From: Chloranthus sessilifolius
Taxonomy: Eukaryota; Streptophyta; Magnoliopsida; Chloranthales; Chloranthaceae
Reading direction: 5' to 3'
Assembly: GCA_021018995.1 (NCBI GenBank)
Contig: CM037588.1
Coordinates: 94,524,765 to 94,588,764 of the forward strand
DNA length: 64,000 nt
Positions 45,502-58,112 of the stretch are shown here, piece by piece. Positions within the stretch are counted from its first letter, which is position 1, and the number at the start of each line of letters is the position of its first letter. A program made the translations under genes and the position numbers. Below the pieces are notes generated by a model. That model worked only from the letters and a program-made list of their open reading frames with translations, made no database searches and was not told the DNA's origin.

Positions 45502-48025
45502 ATATGCCTGGTTTAGACCCCAGCTTGGTAGAACACAAGCTCTTCTTGGAACCCGACGTAAAACCTGTAAAGCAGAAACTCTGTAGGATGCACCCAGAAA
45601 TAGCCCTGTAGGTCGAAGAGGAAGTCGACAAGTTACACAAAGCTAAATTTATCCGTGTCATCCTCTACCCTAAATGGGTCGCAAACATAGTACTTGTCAC
45701 TAAGAAGGATGGTAGAGTACGAGTCTGCATTGATTTTCGAAACCTCAACCAGGCATGCCCAAAAGATGACTTCCCACTTCCACACATTAACACTCTAGTC
45801 GACAATACTGCTGGGCATGAGATGTTGTCCTTTATGGATGGTTTCTCAGGATATAATCAAATCAAATTAGCCGAGCTCGACCAAGAGAAGACTTCTTTCA
45901 CCACACCCTGGGGAACTTAGTATTATATTGTCATGCCATTTGGGCTCAAGAACGCAGGAGCTACATATCAACGTGCCATGATGGCTATTTTTTATGACAT
46001 GATGCATAGGTGTGTAGAAGTCTACGTCAATGACATATTAGTAAAGTCCCAAATGTGGGCAGGACATGTTGAAGCACTCCGACTGGTGCTATAACGAGCT
46101 AAGAAATATCAGCTGAAAATGAACCCAAAGAAATGTTTCTTTGGAGTTACTTCCAAAAAGTTACTCGACTTTATAGTTAGCAAGTGAGGGATTGAAGTCA
46201 ACCCTGCTAAAGTTAGAGCCATCCTTGAGATGCCACCTCCCCGTGATATCAAAGAATTATGAGGCCTGATAGGAAGATTGAAAATCATTAGGAGATTCAT
46301 CTCCCAGCATTCAAATAGATGTGATCCCTTCTACAGATTACATAAAGGAGGAATCGAGTACAAGTGGGATGACCAATGCCAGCAAGAGTTCGATAACATT
46401 AAAAGGTACCTCCTTAACCCGTCAATACTATCGCCCCTGGTTCCTGGAAGACCCCTGATCCTTTATCTTTCAACAAATGACAAAACAATGGGAGTAATTC
46501 TAGGACAATATGAAGAAGATGGCAAGAAAGAGAAGGCTATCTACTACCTTAGTAGGACGATGGTCGAATACGAACGGAAATACACTTCCATGGAAAAGAC
46601 CTCACATTGGTAAGGGCTTCGACCAAGTTGTGAGACTACTTCGGAGCACATAAGATATTAGTACTAGCCCGAATGGACCCTCTGAAGTACGTATTCAAAA
46701 AGCCCGCAACATCTAAAAAGATTGCTCGCTGGCATATGCTATTGCAAGAATTTGACATCACTTATGTCACGCCGAAATCGATCAAAGGACAAGTCATCGC
46801 TGACTATCTCGCAGACCTCTCACTCCCGAATGACGAACCTATACACGCAAATTTTCTCGATGAAGACCTATTCACGATTCATAATGAAGTGCCTGATAAG
46901 ACCTTATGGACCCTCTATTTTGACGGCGCTCTAAACCACAAAGGAAAAGGCATCAGGCTAGTCCTCCTGAGCCCAAAAGGAGTTGTCATACCTAAAGCTT
47001 TTCAGCTAGACTTCCCTGTCACTAACAATGCCACGGAATACGAAGCCTTTATAGCGGGGCTACGAGCAGCACTATAATTAGGAGTAAAACAATTGAAAAT
47101 GATCGGTGATTCTAAGCTAGTAATCTCACAAGTCATAGGAGAATGAAAAACTACGGAAAGGAGACTAATGCTATATTTAGAAACCGCTCAATATCTAGTA
47201 AATAAATTTGAAAGAATCTCTTTTACGTATATCCCTAGATTAGAAAACTAGCTCGCAGATTCTTTAGTCACGATAGCCTCGGTCATCCAAATACCTGTCG
47301 AACAAAATACCAAGACCTTCTTCATTGAAACAGACAATACCAGCCCACGAGGTAGCATGGACCGTCAAGAGAGAATTACCCATCCTCCCCACAAGTACAG
47401 GGCCAAAGAGAGTAATTATCCCGAAAAAACATGACAAGATGGAAACTAAAGTCACAATATTCAGATTTGAAAAATCACCAACCGACGATGGACAACCATG
47501 GTACTTCGATATCTGGAACTTCTTAAAATATCAACATGTCCCTCCATATGCCACGAAGATCGAACGGAAGACTATAAGGAACCGATGCACCAGATTCTGC
47601 ATACTTGGTAAAATACTATATAAAGAAGCCTTCACTAAAGGAGTACTGCTACGATGCATTACAACTACCGAAGGATAATACATCATCCGAGAAGTACACG
47701 CCAGCGCCTGCGATGCCCATGCCGGTAGACAGACCCATCCGATCAAATCACATGACAAGGCTACTTCTGGTCGACAATGACAAGAGACTGCCACCTCTAT
47801 GTCCAATTCTGCAAGCAATGCCAAGAACACGCCGCACTCATCAAAGCTCTATCAGTTGCATTGAATACCCTGACCTCGCCATGGCCGTTCTTGATGTGGG
47901 CCTTCGACGTCATCAGACCTTTTACAAATATAGTTGGGAACACTCACAAGCACGTGTTTATACTTACAGCAACTGAATACTATACTAAATGGGAAGAAGC
48001 CGAATCATACTGTGCAACCGTGGGA
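45502..48025 (+). pseudogene. TAT 3 RT, RNase H, second RNase H and partial integrase
   Basis: Continues from 43381. RT: KFIRVILYPKWVANIVLV (near 45650), VCIDFRNLNQACPKDDFPLP (near 45725), MLSFMDGFSGYNQIKL, MPFGLKNAGATYQRAM and VYVNDILVKS (near 46020), where the catalytic YVDD is changed to YVND. RNase H: YYLSRTMVEYERKYTSME (near 46545). Second RNase H of TAT type: LYFDGALNHKGKG (near 46915) to YIPRLEN (near 47235). Integrase: a zinc-finger remnant CKQCQEHAALI (near 47810), the first catalytic aspartate region MWAFDVIRPF (near 47895) and TATEYYTKWEEAESY (near 47970). It stops at about 48025, where TAT 2 sequence begins; the rest of the integrase is absent. Confidence 0.85.
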
Positions 48026-48059
48026 TTTGTGACCATCCCATCGCGGCGATGCGCTTGCT

Positions 48060-49652
48060 TGCAAAAATATAGAGTTGCCACCTGGAGCTTTCGGTATCCT
48101 GGGAAATGTAGTTCATTTTTATGAGCACCGAAGTGCTAAAAATATGACTCTAAATCCGGTCCACACCAAAGGCTCTTGGGTAGGGGCTTCGATTATCGAT
48201 CGGGAAGGTGTTAGGCACCCGATCAACCCGCTTAAAGCGGTCTCTACTAATGGCCAAAAATAAAATAAAGTAAAAGAAAAGAAAATAGCTTCCTCTTGCT
48301 CAAAAGGGCTTAAAATCCTATTTGTGCCCCTCCGTCCCTACCGAAAAGTCGGCAGCATAACGACACAAATGGGAGGATGGAGGGAGATAGAAAGAGATAG
48401 GAGAAGAAAGGGGAGAGCCAGAGCCCTCGGGCCCTTGTAGCTCCATAGGAGAGCCTTGCGTGGCTTGCTTTGATGAGCTCTTGAAGGCTTGTATGGTGGA
48501 AAGAGGGGTTCTAACCTCTAAGGCTTGCTAGCTAAGAAGTAGAGAGGAAAGGTAAATGGGTAGCATATACCTAAACTAAGGGATCTAATGTGAAAAATAT
48601 CACTCAAAGGAGGTTTTTAAATTCTGGATTTTGTATGGGAAGTGTGCACCAAAGGGAGAAAGATCTTCTCACTTTAAGCTCTTTCTCTCTTAGGCCAAAA
48701 TTCTCAACCCCTAAAACCAAGGGATGGGGGGCTCTATTTATAGGAAATGGGTGGATTAGGAGACCACTTAAGAGCTAAATGGGTTTAGCAATTAGGTAAC
48801 CTCACATCTAAGGATTCCTAGGGTTTTTGGAGCCTTGAGATGTGTGAGAAGGTCCTCCAATGGTGGATGATGGGGTGAGGCATTAAGCCACTTGAAGGGT
48901 TGCAAATAGGTAGGGAATGGGTGCAACAGAACAACAAAACACACCCCAAAGGTCAAGGTGGTCAACAAGTTAAACTCTAATCATGATTTTCAAAGCAAAA
49001 TCTAGAGGTTACTGTTCATATGCATGGCGCAACTAATAGTTGCGCCAGGCAAATGTACAGTAAAATAGTTTTAAACAGTGCCTAGAAGTTAGTTCGCGAG
49101 GGTGGGGTCTACAATTAATACTGGCGCAACTATTAGTTGCGCTAGGCTTAAATCCTAGGAGAAGTGGCCTGGCGCAACTAGTAGTTGCACCAAGCAAAAT
49201 TATCACTAGCGCAACTATTAGTTGCGCCAAATCCCTAGGGAGGCCACTTGATTTTACTCTTATGCCCTTCGGGCTCGGTTCGTCGTATCTTCTGATGTAT
49301 ACCTCCGATTGGGGCAATTTTTAGACCATTGGAAAGTTGACGGCCTCTACTTTTCAATGGTATGAGATTTGATCATATTAGAGGGCTGTAGCTAGTTTTG
49401 GTGTACCCCTCCTCAACCATTTACTTGATAAGGTTAGGTTTAGGTTCTGGACGAGTTCTAAGGGTCGGGATTGATTTCTGAACGTTCGGGTCAGGTTCTT
49501 AATGGATCTAGGGTGATTCCTAAGGGTTCAGGAAGGTTCTTAAGGGTTTGAAAAGGTTCCTAAGGATTTCATATATGCCTTCAAAAGCTCGAAAGTGCAC
49601 CTCTCTCGAAATATGTTCCGATCAGGCCTTGGGCCAAATTTTGGTGTCTACA
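48060..49652 (-). repeat. LTR of TAT 2
   Basis: On the minus strand it starts TGTAGACACCAAAA (49652) after the tract AAGACGGGCATC and ends near 48060 with TTTTTGCA, 1593 bp. It has palindrome array J1, a TATA box CCTATAAATAGAG (about 48730-48742), and the block GGTGCCTAACACCTTCCC (48208-48225) that I recall from R/U5 parts of plant TAT LTRs. Imperfect 30-bp repeats around AACCCTTAAGAACCTT lie at 49430-49570. Confidence 0.75.
49025..49229 (-). repeat. Palindrome array J1 (TGGCGCAAC..GTTGCGCCA)
   Basis: Four copies at 49025-49047, 49122-49144, 49169-49191 and 49207-49229. Each has 9-bp arms TGGCGCAAC and GTTGCGCCA around a 5-bp A/T centre; the first is perfect, the others have one to three changes. 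They lie about 280-490 bp upstream of the TATA box on the minus strand. Confidence 0.95.
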
Positions 49653-52116
49653 GATGCCCGTCTTTGGTATCCGATCACTAATGATCGAATGCCAAAGAAA
49701 AGAGACATTCGAAGAGGCCCAAGGCATTATTGACGGGTTCGCTGCATTCAGAATGAACTTCAAACATCAAATGAGTAACATGGTGAGAAAATGAAAGCCC
49801 TGGATGTCAGGCTAAACATTTGTTTCTCAAGGTAATCGGTCCTCAAGCGCTTAGCGACATTACTGGGCATAACCGAGGTAGAATGAGTTGTGAAATCCCT
49901 ATAGTTGGGAAAGACATTCACTTCTCGGGATGATTTTGAAGGTATTTGATGTTTAAGATTCATTCAGAATGCAATAACTTTCTTAAGTAAGAGGGGTGAT
50001 AGACCCACATTCAAAGATAGGTGCGAAATAAACATACGCAAGGCTCCACAGTTTGCGTCCAATCCTACAAGGCATTTGATTGCCCCATCTAACTGTTTGC
50101 GGGTGCCCCTGCTGAAAGTAGGGTTCGAAATCTCTGGGTGAACCCAATGATCCTGAAGTTTATTTAGCATGATTACTCGAGCGGAGTGAATAGATGTCGC
50201 AACATTTTTTGGGAGGACATGCCATTTTCCAAAACATGCCCCTGATCAACATAACCTAGAGCATTCAGCTTCAAGTATTGCTAAACAGATCAAACCAATC
50301 ATTGGGTGTCTCCCAAAAAGGGGCATCCAATCCTGGCTTTCGTCGATAATGATCATAAACATCAATTAACTATGCATAAACATACACCCATCAGGAGCGA
50401 TAAGCAACAACAAAGGCAATAGAAGCCCTGACCCTGACCTGCCCGGGTACAATTTACGGGAACAAACGACCATCATATGGATACTCAGACGCATGGCGTA
50501 CACTTTACAGGGATATCACTGCCCATACAAGTTTTAAGCCTGCAGAAAATAAAAGGGAAATGAACCCCTCTGAATGCATGATTACACATTATTTGATTGA
50601 TACATAATCTCATTCTCAACAGGTTGGTCTCAACCAATGATTGACCTTTTCCAATGGAGAATCTAAAGCTTAAGACACTTAAGTTCATATGAATCCAAAA
50701 CAGAGCGCTCATCACAAAGATTTAGCAATGGAGTCGACTCGATCGAAACATTGACTATTTGATCGAGATTGACACCATTGCTCCTTCCTTGAAGTAGGAT
50801 CTAGAATCCAAGGCGTGCCTTAGACTTAGGACGTTACTATAGCACAGTGGTGTTGCTGATAAAATATCAACATTTTACCGCATCAGAACACGCATGTGCG
50901 TAACTGTGCGTGGAAGCACATATTTATTCTTTCTTTTTCAAAATGATTTTCTCTCTTTTTTTTAAATAAACCTAACGTCAGTGGTGAGATGCTTCATCTG
51001 ATTTGTCCATCGCTGAGAAGTTGCCCGCTTCAAGGCTTTGGACCGTGTGATGTTCCTGCCTATTCTCGAGAAAAGGTCAGTCCCTTTTTTGTTTATACAT
51101 ATAAAGAAAATGCATCCTAAACAACAGAAGGAAAAGTAGATTTCTACCTATATTTTTTCATTTCAATATATTTTGTTAGATTTTTATTTTCGAAGATTTT
51201 TATTTTTATTTTTCTTCCTTTTTGAGATTGAAATATGATGCTAGAAATATGAGTAGAAATATATGCACATTTTTTTGGTATTTGGATTTTTCTTGATTTT
51301 TTGTCTTTGGCTTTCTCTCTCTTTTTTTTTTTAATGCCTTGACAATGAGACGGAGTAACGAGTCTCAGTTTGAGCATAGTCGAACTCTTTCATGCAGTCG
51401 GACTTGAGTGAGTTTCCAGATTTTACCAAGGCTGGAACGTTGATCCATTTGGATTGAGTTAAACCTTTCTCCTTGCCTCGGGTCATACATTTCCTTGGGG
51501 GTTCTATTGTATATGCCCCGTGATTCTTTATTCTTATCATTTTATTTCAGGCAATCTCTTTTTGAGGTTTTGCTTTTCTGATTTTTTAGATTTTGATGGT
51601 AATTTCACTTCTTTTTTTTTTTTTATATGTACATACATACATTTTGTTTTGGGAGAGGGGGTTATTGAAAGAAAGGCCCAAGCTCAAAATGGGGTAGCAA
51701 AGGATATCATCTTTTCAGGGATGCTTTTTGGCTACTGTGTTTGAAATGATGGCCTCTTTTGGGTGATTCTTAAGCAGTCACGCATCTGTTTCACCAATAC
51801 TTACCTTATCGCAATAGATTAAGTGTAGAACTGTCGGATGTATCCAACATTGATGGGCTCAGGAAGATGATCTCCATCCATGGTGGCGAGGCGGATGGCG
51901 TATCCCGGTAGTACTTCTCGAACGCCATAAGGCCCTTCCCAGTTTGGCTTGAACTTGCCTCTTAGATCAGCGTGGAGGGATGGGAAGATCTTCTTCAGTA
52001 CAGTGTCTCCTACTTTAAGATCTCGACCACGAATACGTTATTATAAGAGCGTGCGATTCGCCCCTACTAAACTTGAGTATGGCACAAGACTAGGAGTCTC
52101 TTCTCGTCCAATAAGT
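49653..52116 (-). other. 3' region of TAT 2 between integrase and LTR
   Basis: 2.4 kb without a large ORF. It has T-rich runs (51150-51340, 51606-51630), matches to TAT 1 at 8431-9600 in the region 51330-51780 (including the short ORF at 51334-51486), and the polypurine tract at its end. Unlike TAT 1, I see no PMD ORF on the opposite strand. Confidence 0.65.
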
Positions 52117-54961
52117 TCAATTGCTCGAAGCGAGATCTCTCTCTCTCTGCTTCGAGTAAGCCTGATTCCATGAGAATTTAGAGCGAGGGTACTTCAACCT
52201 CAACTGGGAGGACGGCCTCAGTTCCATACACAAGGAAGAACTGTTTTGCCCCTGTAGCGGTACGGATCGACGTTCTGTAGGCCCACAAAGCAAACGGTAG
52301 CATTTCGCTCCAATCTCGATAGGTGACGACCATCTTCTCAAGGATGCAGATGACTGTCTTGTTCGCAACTTCCATGGCTCCATTAGTTTGAGGCCAATAA
52401 GGTGATGAGCGATGGTGCTTGATTCTGTATTACTCGCAGAGGGCTCGGATGCACTTATTCGTAAAATTGGTGTCACTGTCCATGATGATATCTTTGGGTA
52501 CTCCAAATCGGCACACAATATTGTTCTTGAGAAACTTCTCGACGTGACTGGCCGTGATGTTGGCGTATGATGTTGCTTCTACCCACTTGGTAAAGTATTC
52601 AATGGCGACGAGGATGAACCGATGCCCGTTCGATGCTTTTAGATTAATCATTCCGACGACATCAAGGCCCCAGGTAGCAAATGGCCAAGGAGTGGTCATG
52701 CAGTGTAGATCAATGGCAAGGGCGTGTATCAGACTGGAATGTTCCTGACACTTGTAGCATTTTTGAACATGTTGGCAGTAATCTGATTCCATAGCGTCCA
52801 AAAGTATCCCCGTCGCAAAATTTTCTTAGCAAGCATGTGACCACTGACGTGGGCTCCACATACTCCCTCATGGATCTGTCTCATGATACTAATCGCTTCA
52901 CCCTCTGTAAGGTACATTAGCAAAACATTATTGTAGGATCGCTTGTATAGGCATTCTCCACAAATGACGTAGCCTATCGCTAGACGTTGGATGGTTCATC
53001 GGTCTGTCTTAGATGTACCCTCAGGGAAAGTTAGGGTTTCGAGGAAATTCTTGATATCTGAGAACCAAGGTGGCTCATCATCAGGCTTTATAGGTTCCTC
53101 AATCTGGAGGCAGAAGGCCAACTCATTCCTCTACTCGATCATGATTGGCTTCATCTCAGCACCATATGGGATTTCTATCATCGATGCCAACGTCGCTAGT
53201 GCATCAGCGAAGCGATTTCTTATCCAAGGGACATATGAGAATGTCACGTCCTCAAAACAAGCTATCAGATCCTCGAGGTGCTCATGGTAAGGGATCAATT
53301 TCTCGTCTTTCATCTTCCAATTACCATTCACCTGGCATATGATTAACTGTGAATTGCCAAACACTCGGAGTTGAGTTATATTCAAATTGAGAGCCGCCTG
53401 CAGATCAGTGGCACAAGCTTCATATTCAGCCATGTTGTTTGTGCAAGGAAAATTAAGCCTAATAGAGACTGGTACATGGGATCCTTTCGATGAAATCAGA
53501 ATGGCGCCAACTCCCTGACCCTCGGCATTTGCTGCCCTATCAAAGTGCATTACCCATGAATCTTCTACTTCTTCTGTATTGTCTTCTGCCATGAACAAGA
53601 TATCTTCATCTGGGAACTCGATCCTCAAAGGCTCATAATCTGGCAAAGGATTATCGACAAGATGGTCGGCGAGTGCCTGCCCCTTGATCGACCTCTGAGT
53701 GACGTACGTGATGTCGAACTCAGATAATAAGAGCTGTCAGTGTGCAGTTCAACCAGTGAGAGCGGGCTTCTCAAACAGGTATTTCAATGGGTCCATTCGG
53801 GCTAATAGTAGAACGGCTTGGGATAACAAGTAATGGCGGAGCCTCTGAGTAGCCCATAAAGAGCCAGGCATGCTTTCTCCAGATGAGAATATCGCGTCTC
53901 ATAATCAGTGAATTTCTTGCTCAGATAGTAGATGGCCTGCTCTCTTCTTCTCATTTCATCATGTTGCCCTAAAACACATCCCATCGAGACTTCCGTCGTG
54001 GAGAGATACATCAAGAGTGGTCTCCTTAGCTCAGGTGGTACCAAAATAGGTGGATTAAGGAGGTAGCCTTTAATTTTATCGAATGCTGCCTGACAATCGT
54101 CATTCCATTCAACGTGCGAGTTCTTCCTTAGTAGCTTAAACATCGGCGTGCAGATTGGATTTAGCCGTGCAATGAGACAACTGATATATTGTATTCTGCC
54201 CAAGAACCCTCTAACTTCCTTCTCAGTAGACGGTGGTAGCATTTCTGTGATAGCTTTGACCTTGACTGGGTCGACCTCGATCCCTCTCCTGCTGACGATG
54301 AATCCTAACAACTTTCCAGACATAGCACCAAAAGCGCACTTCTATGGGTTCAGACATAACCTGTACTTCCTCAGTCTCTTAAACAGCTTCTGAAGGTTTA
54401 CCAAGTGATCGCCTCGCTCCAGTGACTTAGCTATCATATCGTCAACGTGCACCTCAATCTCTCGGTGCATCATGTCGTGAAATAGTGCGGTCATAGCTCT
54501 CTGGTATGTTGCATCGACATTCTTTAGGTCAAATGGCAGGACTCGGTAGCAAAAGGTTCCCCAAGGAGTAATGAATGTAGTCTTCTCTCGATCGACCTCT
54601 GCCATCTTTATCTGGTTGTATCCTGAGAATCTATCCATAAATGAAAGCATCTCATGGTTAGCAGTGTTACCAACCAAGATGTCGATATATGGAAATAGGA
54701 AATTGTCTTTTGGGCTCGCTCTATTCAAATTATGGAAATTGATGCACATGCAGACCTTTCCATCTTTCTTCGGCCACTCCCCGCTTTCAGGGTTTGGGGC
54801 AAAGATGCCCAATTGCGTACCTGAGGGGTCACTCCTTTACCTATTGGGATGGAGGGTGCTGACTGATATGGCTCATTGGAGTCATCTTCCATCATGTTGA
54901 TCCCCATTTTGTCTGAGATGATGTCCGCAAATGATAACTCAGTTTTATGGTGATTTACCAC
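52117..54961 (-). pseudogene. TAT 2 pol: RT, RNase H domains and integrase
   Basis: Minus strand. A protease-RT linker (SFADIISDKMGINMMEDD, near 54930) jumps within about 30 codons to WPKKDGKVCMCINF (near 54770), so some 100 RT leader codons are missing. RT then reads MLSFMDRFSGYNQIKM, TPWGTFCYRVLPFDLKN and VHVDDMIAKS (near 54440; both catalytic aspartates kept). RNase H: YYLSKKFTDYETRYSHLE (near 53900). Second RNase H: VMHFDRAANAEGQGVG (near 53550). Integrase: CYKCQEHSSLI (near 52760), WGLDVVGMINLKASNG with the first D, MDSDTNFTNK (near 52470) with the second, and NGAMEVANKTV (near 52380) with the E. Fewer stops than in TAT 1 or TAT 3, so this is the youngest pol in the window. Confidence 0.85.
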
Positions 54962-55356
54962 AGGGGAGTTTGTTCAAGTACTAGCCATCGTTCCTTGAAG
55001 AGAGATAATGTAGCCAAATCTATTTCCCGACTGGGAAGAGAGATCTGGGAATTGGTGGGATGTATTGGGGCTATGGGTTTGTGTGGGGTCAAATGGGTTA
55101 CCCCATTTCGATCGATCTTTACGACCCCAACGCTAACAAAGGATTCCCTGATGTGCGGCCTAGGGCGAGTTTTCTTTTCTATGTTGATTCCTCGAGCTCT
55201 AGCAGCTGCAGCGACCCTGACTTTCTCTTTAGCCTCTCGGACCTCTTCCTCTGTGGGCTTGTAACCTAACCCGAATCAGACTTTCTGCCCCTTGGCAACA
55301 ACTGGCTCTCTTCTACCTTGCAGTCTAGGCCCGAGCCCTCTGCCTTTCTGATAGCC

Positions 55357-56199
55357 CTATTTCTGGAGCATGGCCACTGCTGCTTCCATTCTGTCGCTGG
55401 TTGTAGAAGTGATGTTTCTCGGGGGTTCTGGGCCTACTGTCGATACCTCATACTCGAAACTGTGGAGGTCGGTGTCTTCCTTAGTATGTGGGACATCCAG
55501 TACTTTAGGATTTTCAATGCTGTGAGTGGCCTTGTCTTTCTCATCATGCCCTTCACCAATGATGGTGATCACCTTCTTCCCAGATATGAATTTTAGCTTT
55601 TGATGGAGGTTAGAAGGTATCGCCCCGACCTCATGTAACCATGGGCGTCCTATCAATAAGTTAAAAGAAGATTTGATATCAATCACTTGAAAATGTATAG
55701 AGAAGGTCATGGGCCCAATTACTAATTTCATATCGACCTCTCCCATTATTTCTCTTGTATTATCAAATCTCCGAGCGCTAGTCCTTGTCGGCCTTAGCAT
55801 ATAGAGGTCCATGCCGATCTTGGTGGCAGTCCTCAACGGGCACACATTTAGAGCCGACCCATTATCAATTAGAACCAAGGGAATTATCATGTTCCCAGAT
55901 TTGACAGTAATATTGAGGGATTTAGCATGACTGTTTGCCTCCTCAGGTACATTTGTGTCTGAAAATGAAATGGCATTGGGTGCCATCACCTGTCTGATTA
56001 TTTGCCCAACCCCGTCTGGGCTCACCTGTTGGGACACATGGGCAATTTTTAACGCCCCTATTAGAGCTTGGAAATGGAGTGGGGACATCATCAAAAGATC
56101 CCAGACAGTGATATGGGCTGGCATCCTTCTTAATTGAGTCTCGAGAATGTGCGCCCGATTCATCTTCTCAAACGGGTGGACTGCACTGTCCTTCTTCAC
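55357..56199 (-). pseudogene. TAT 2 protease region, open frame
   Basis: An open frame of 280 codons. It starts in the region before the protease (HILETQLRRMPAHITVWDLL) and includes IIPLVLIDNGSALNVCPL (near 55860), where DNGS is the usual TAT form of the protease active site, and SSFNLLIGRPWLHEVGAIP (near 55650), the conserved C-terminal protease loop. The rest is linker toward RT. No internal stop, which is unusual here. The frame is part of a longer gag-pol, so the first Met is not a true start. Confidence 0.85.
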
Positions 56200-56906
56200 C
56201 TTTGGCCGTGTTGGTGTTGGTGTTGTTTCTATTGCAGTTGTTGTTATTGTTGCCTTAGGCTATGTCGAGATTCTTCCCGATCTGGTAATGAAGTCTACTA
56301 CCCCCTCCCCACTGCTGCTGTCAGCTTTAGCATTGGTTTGCTCATAGCTCAGCGGGACCTGATGTGGATTATAGGTTGGTCCTGAGAGGTGGAATGGTAT
56401 GGCTGCTGGCACCTAAAGTGTATGTACTGGTGGCTCTAGGAGGGTAGGTAAGACCTAACTTACCTCAGTGATGGATGGGTGGGTGGCAAAATTAGGCCAG
56501 GTAGGCGTGGTGAAGTTTAACGGTTGTTGCACCGGGGGTAGTGGGGTGGGCGTAGGCCATTGGTAGTTGATGTGTGCGGGCGAAGGATTGGGGGTTTGAT
56601 GGGCCACTAGAGAATTGACAAGGGTGGTAGAGTTTGTGGGTGGTTGAAATGGGGATAATGGGGTGGGTGTAGGCCACTAATAATTGATGGGTGCGGGTGT
56701 AGGATTGGGAGCCTGATGGCTTATTGGGTAATTCAAGGGGTGGTGGAATATGATTGATATACATTTATTTGTATGTAGTTGATGGGGGTGGGTGATGGGA
56801 AATAGGCCCTAAGATCTAGGGGTTCAACTGCTAGTGTAGGGATAGGAAAATAATCTGCCAGATTTAGGGGCTCAACCACCCCAATGGTTCTCTCTTCTTG
56901 GTCTCG
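56200..56906 (-). pseudogene. TAT 2 gag-protease linker with internal repeat
   Basis: A Pro/His/Thr-rich frame (56764-56492) contains two copies of a 40-residue unit, seen in DNA as two roughly 125-bp direct repeats (near 56530-56600 and 56655-56720) that share GTGGGTGTAGGCCA-like blocks. It joins gag and protease and has no known domain. Confidence 0.6.
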
Positions 56907-58112
56907 CTACCAGGGGACCACAAAATTTTCTCTCTTATTGATATAATCTGAGGGGTCAAATTCATACTCTTCCTCAATTTCCTCTACCAACCCTATGGTG
57001 GGTTTGGGACCTGCTATTCTGGAAGGGTGTGCTAGCAAAGGCACCTGGTGAATATTTGCATGTTGGTTTGCTTGGGTGGGTGCAGGGGGAATGATCTTCC
57101 CAGCATCGAGTAAATCTTGTATCGCATGCTTCAATGGGAAGTAGGGATCAGTCGGGTGACCTGGGCCCTGGTGGAAATTACAATGAGTATTCGGGTCAAA
57201 GTTATATAAAATAGGATTGGGAGGAGGTTGTGGTTGGATCACAGTTACTAATCCCTTTTCAATTAATAAAAGTAAAAGTACACTTAAAGATTGCCCTAAG
57301 GGCGTAAAAACACAATCATAACGGGCTCTCCTTTTCGAGGTCATTTGCATTCCCTGCCCATTCCCGACTCTCTGTATTGGTCCTGTCCTGATGGGAGCTG
57401 GTTGCGCTGCTTGAAATTGGAACAGGGTTACGTTATTATTGGGCCTGGTATTAGCGATGTTCTGGACGTCAGCCACGATTCTCTTATCGTTCCTCTTCTC
57501 TGAAAACCTCCTGACCCCACTATTTCCACTTGGAGCATTCTTACTCAACCGCCCTTCCCTGATGGCATCCTCACAGCGGTTGACGTTCCTTACCAAATCA
57601 GCAAAACTAGACTGCTGTTGGTATACAAGAAAATCAAAAATCACTGGCAGAGTGTTCTTTGAAATCATCTCTATCTGCTCATCTTCTGGTATCCTATTTC
57701 TGACTTGAGCTGCCAGTGCTCTCCATCATCCCAAATAGTCGTTGAAGGTCTCATTCGAGTTCTGCCTTAAGCGGGCCAAGTCTGACTTACGCGGTTCAAT
57801 GCCTATATTATAGACATATTGTTCTTGGACCAAGTGGGTCAGATCTTTCCACGTCTTCATCATGGAGGGTTCTAAGGATGTGAACCACCTCAGGGCCGGA
57901 CCTGTCAGACTCTTCTGGAAGACTTTTATTAGCAGTCTCTCATCCACCCTGTATTGGCACATGTCCCTGCAATAGGACTTGAGGTGTGCAATAGGATTGC
58001 TTATGCCATTGTACTTGCCGAATACTGGCATTTTAAATTTTGGGGGCAGGGGGACCTCGACAAACAGGTATAAATCTGTGAAGTCTGTGGCATGAATTTC
58101 AGCACCACCCAT
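56907..58112 (-). pseudogene. TAT 2 gag capsid and nucleocapsid part
   Basis: Capsid: VPLPPKFKMPVFGKYNGISN (near 58050), HLKSYCRDMCQYRVDERLL and SLTGPALRWFTSLEPSMMKT (near 57900), LRQNSNETFNDYLG, then after a one-base shift near 57700 a second frame with FADLVRNVNRCEDAIREGRL. Near 57190 HCNFHQGPGHPTDPYFPLKH is a form of the single knuckle of TAT gag in which the last cysteine is replaced by tyrosine. It is followed by AIQDLLDAGKI, a phrase regularly found there. A Val-Leu-rich insert near 57270 is unusual. Confidence 0.85.

Noticed and set aside
46020-46040. YVND as a natural variant RT active site
   Set aside because: The element has many stops and the two relatives in the window keep VDD (YVDD in TAT 1, HVDD in TAT 2), so a simple inactivating mutation is likelier.
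52117-52518. 133-codon minus-strand frame
   Set aside because: Out-of-frame shadow over the integrase; the true frame there reads VANKTVICILEKMVVTY.
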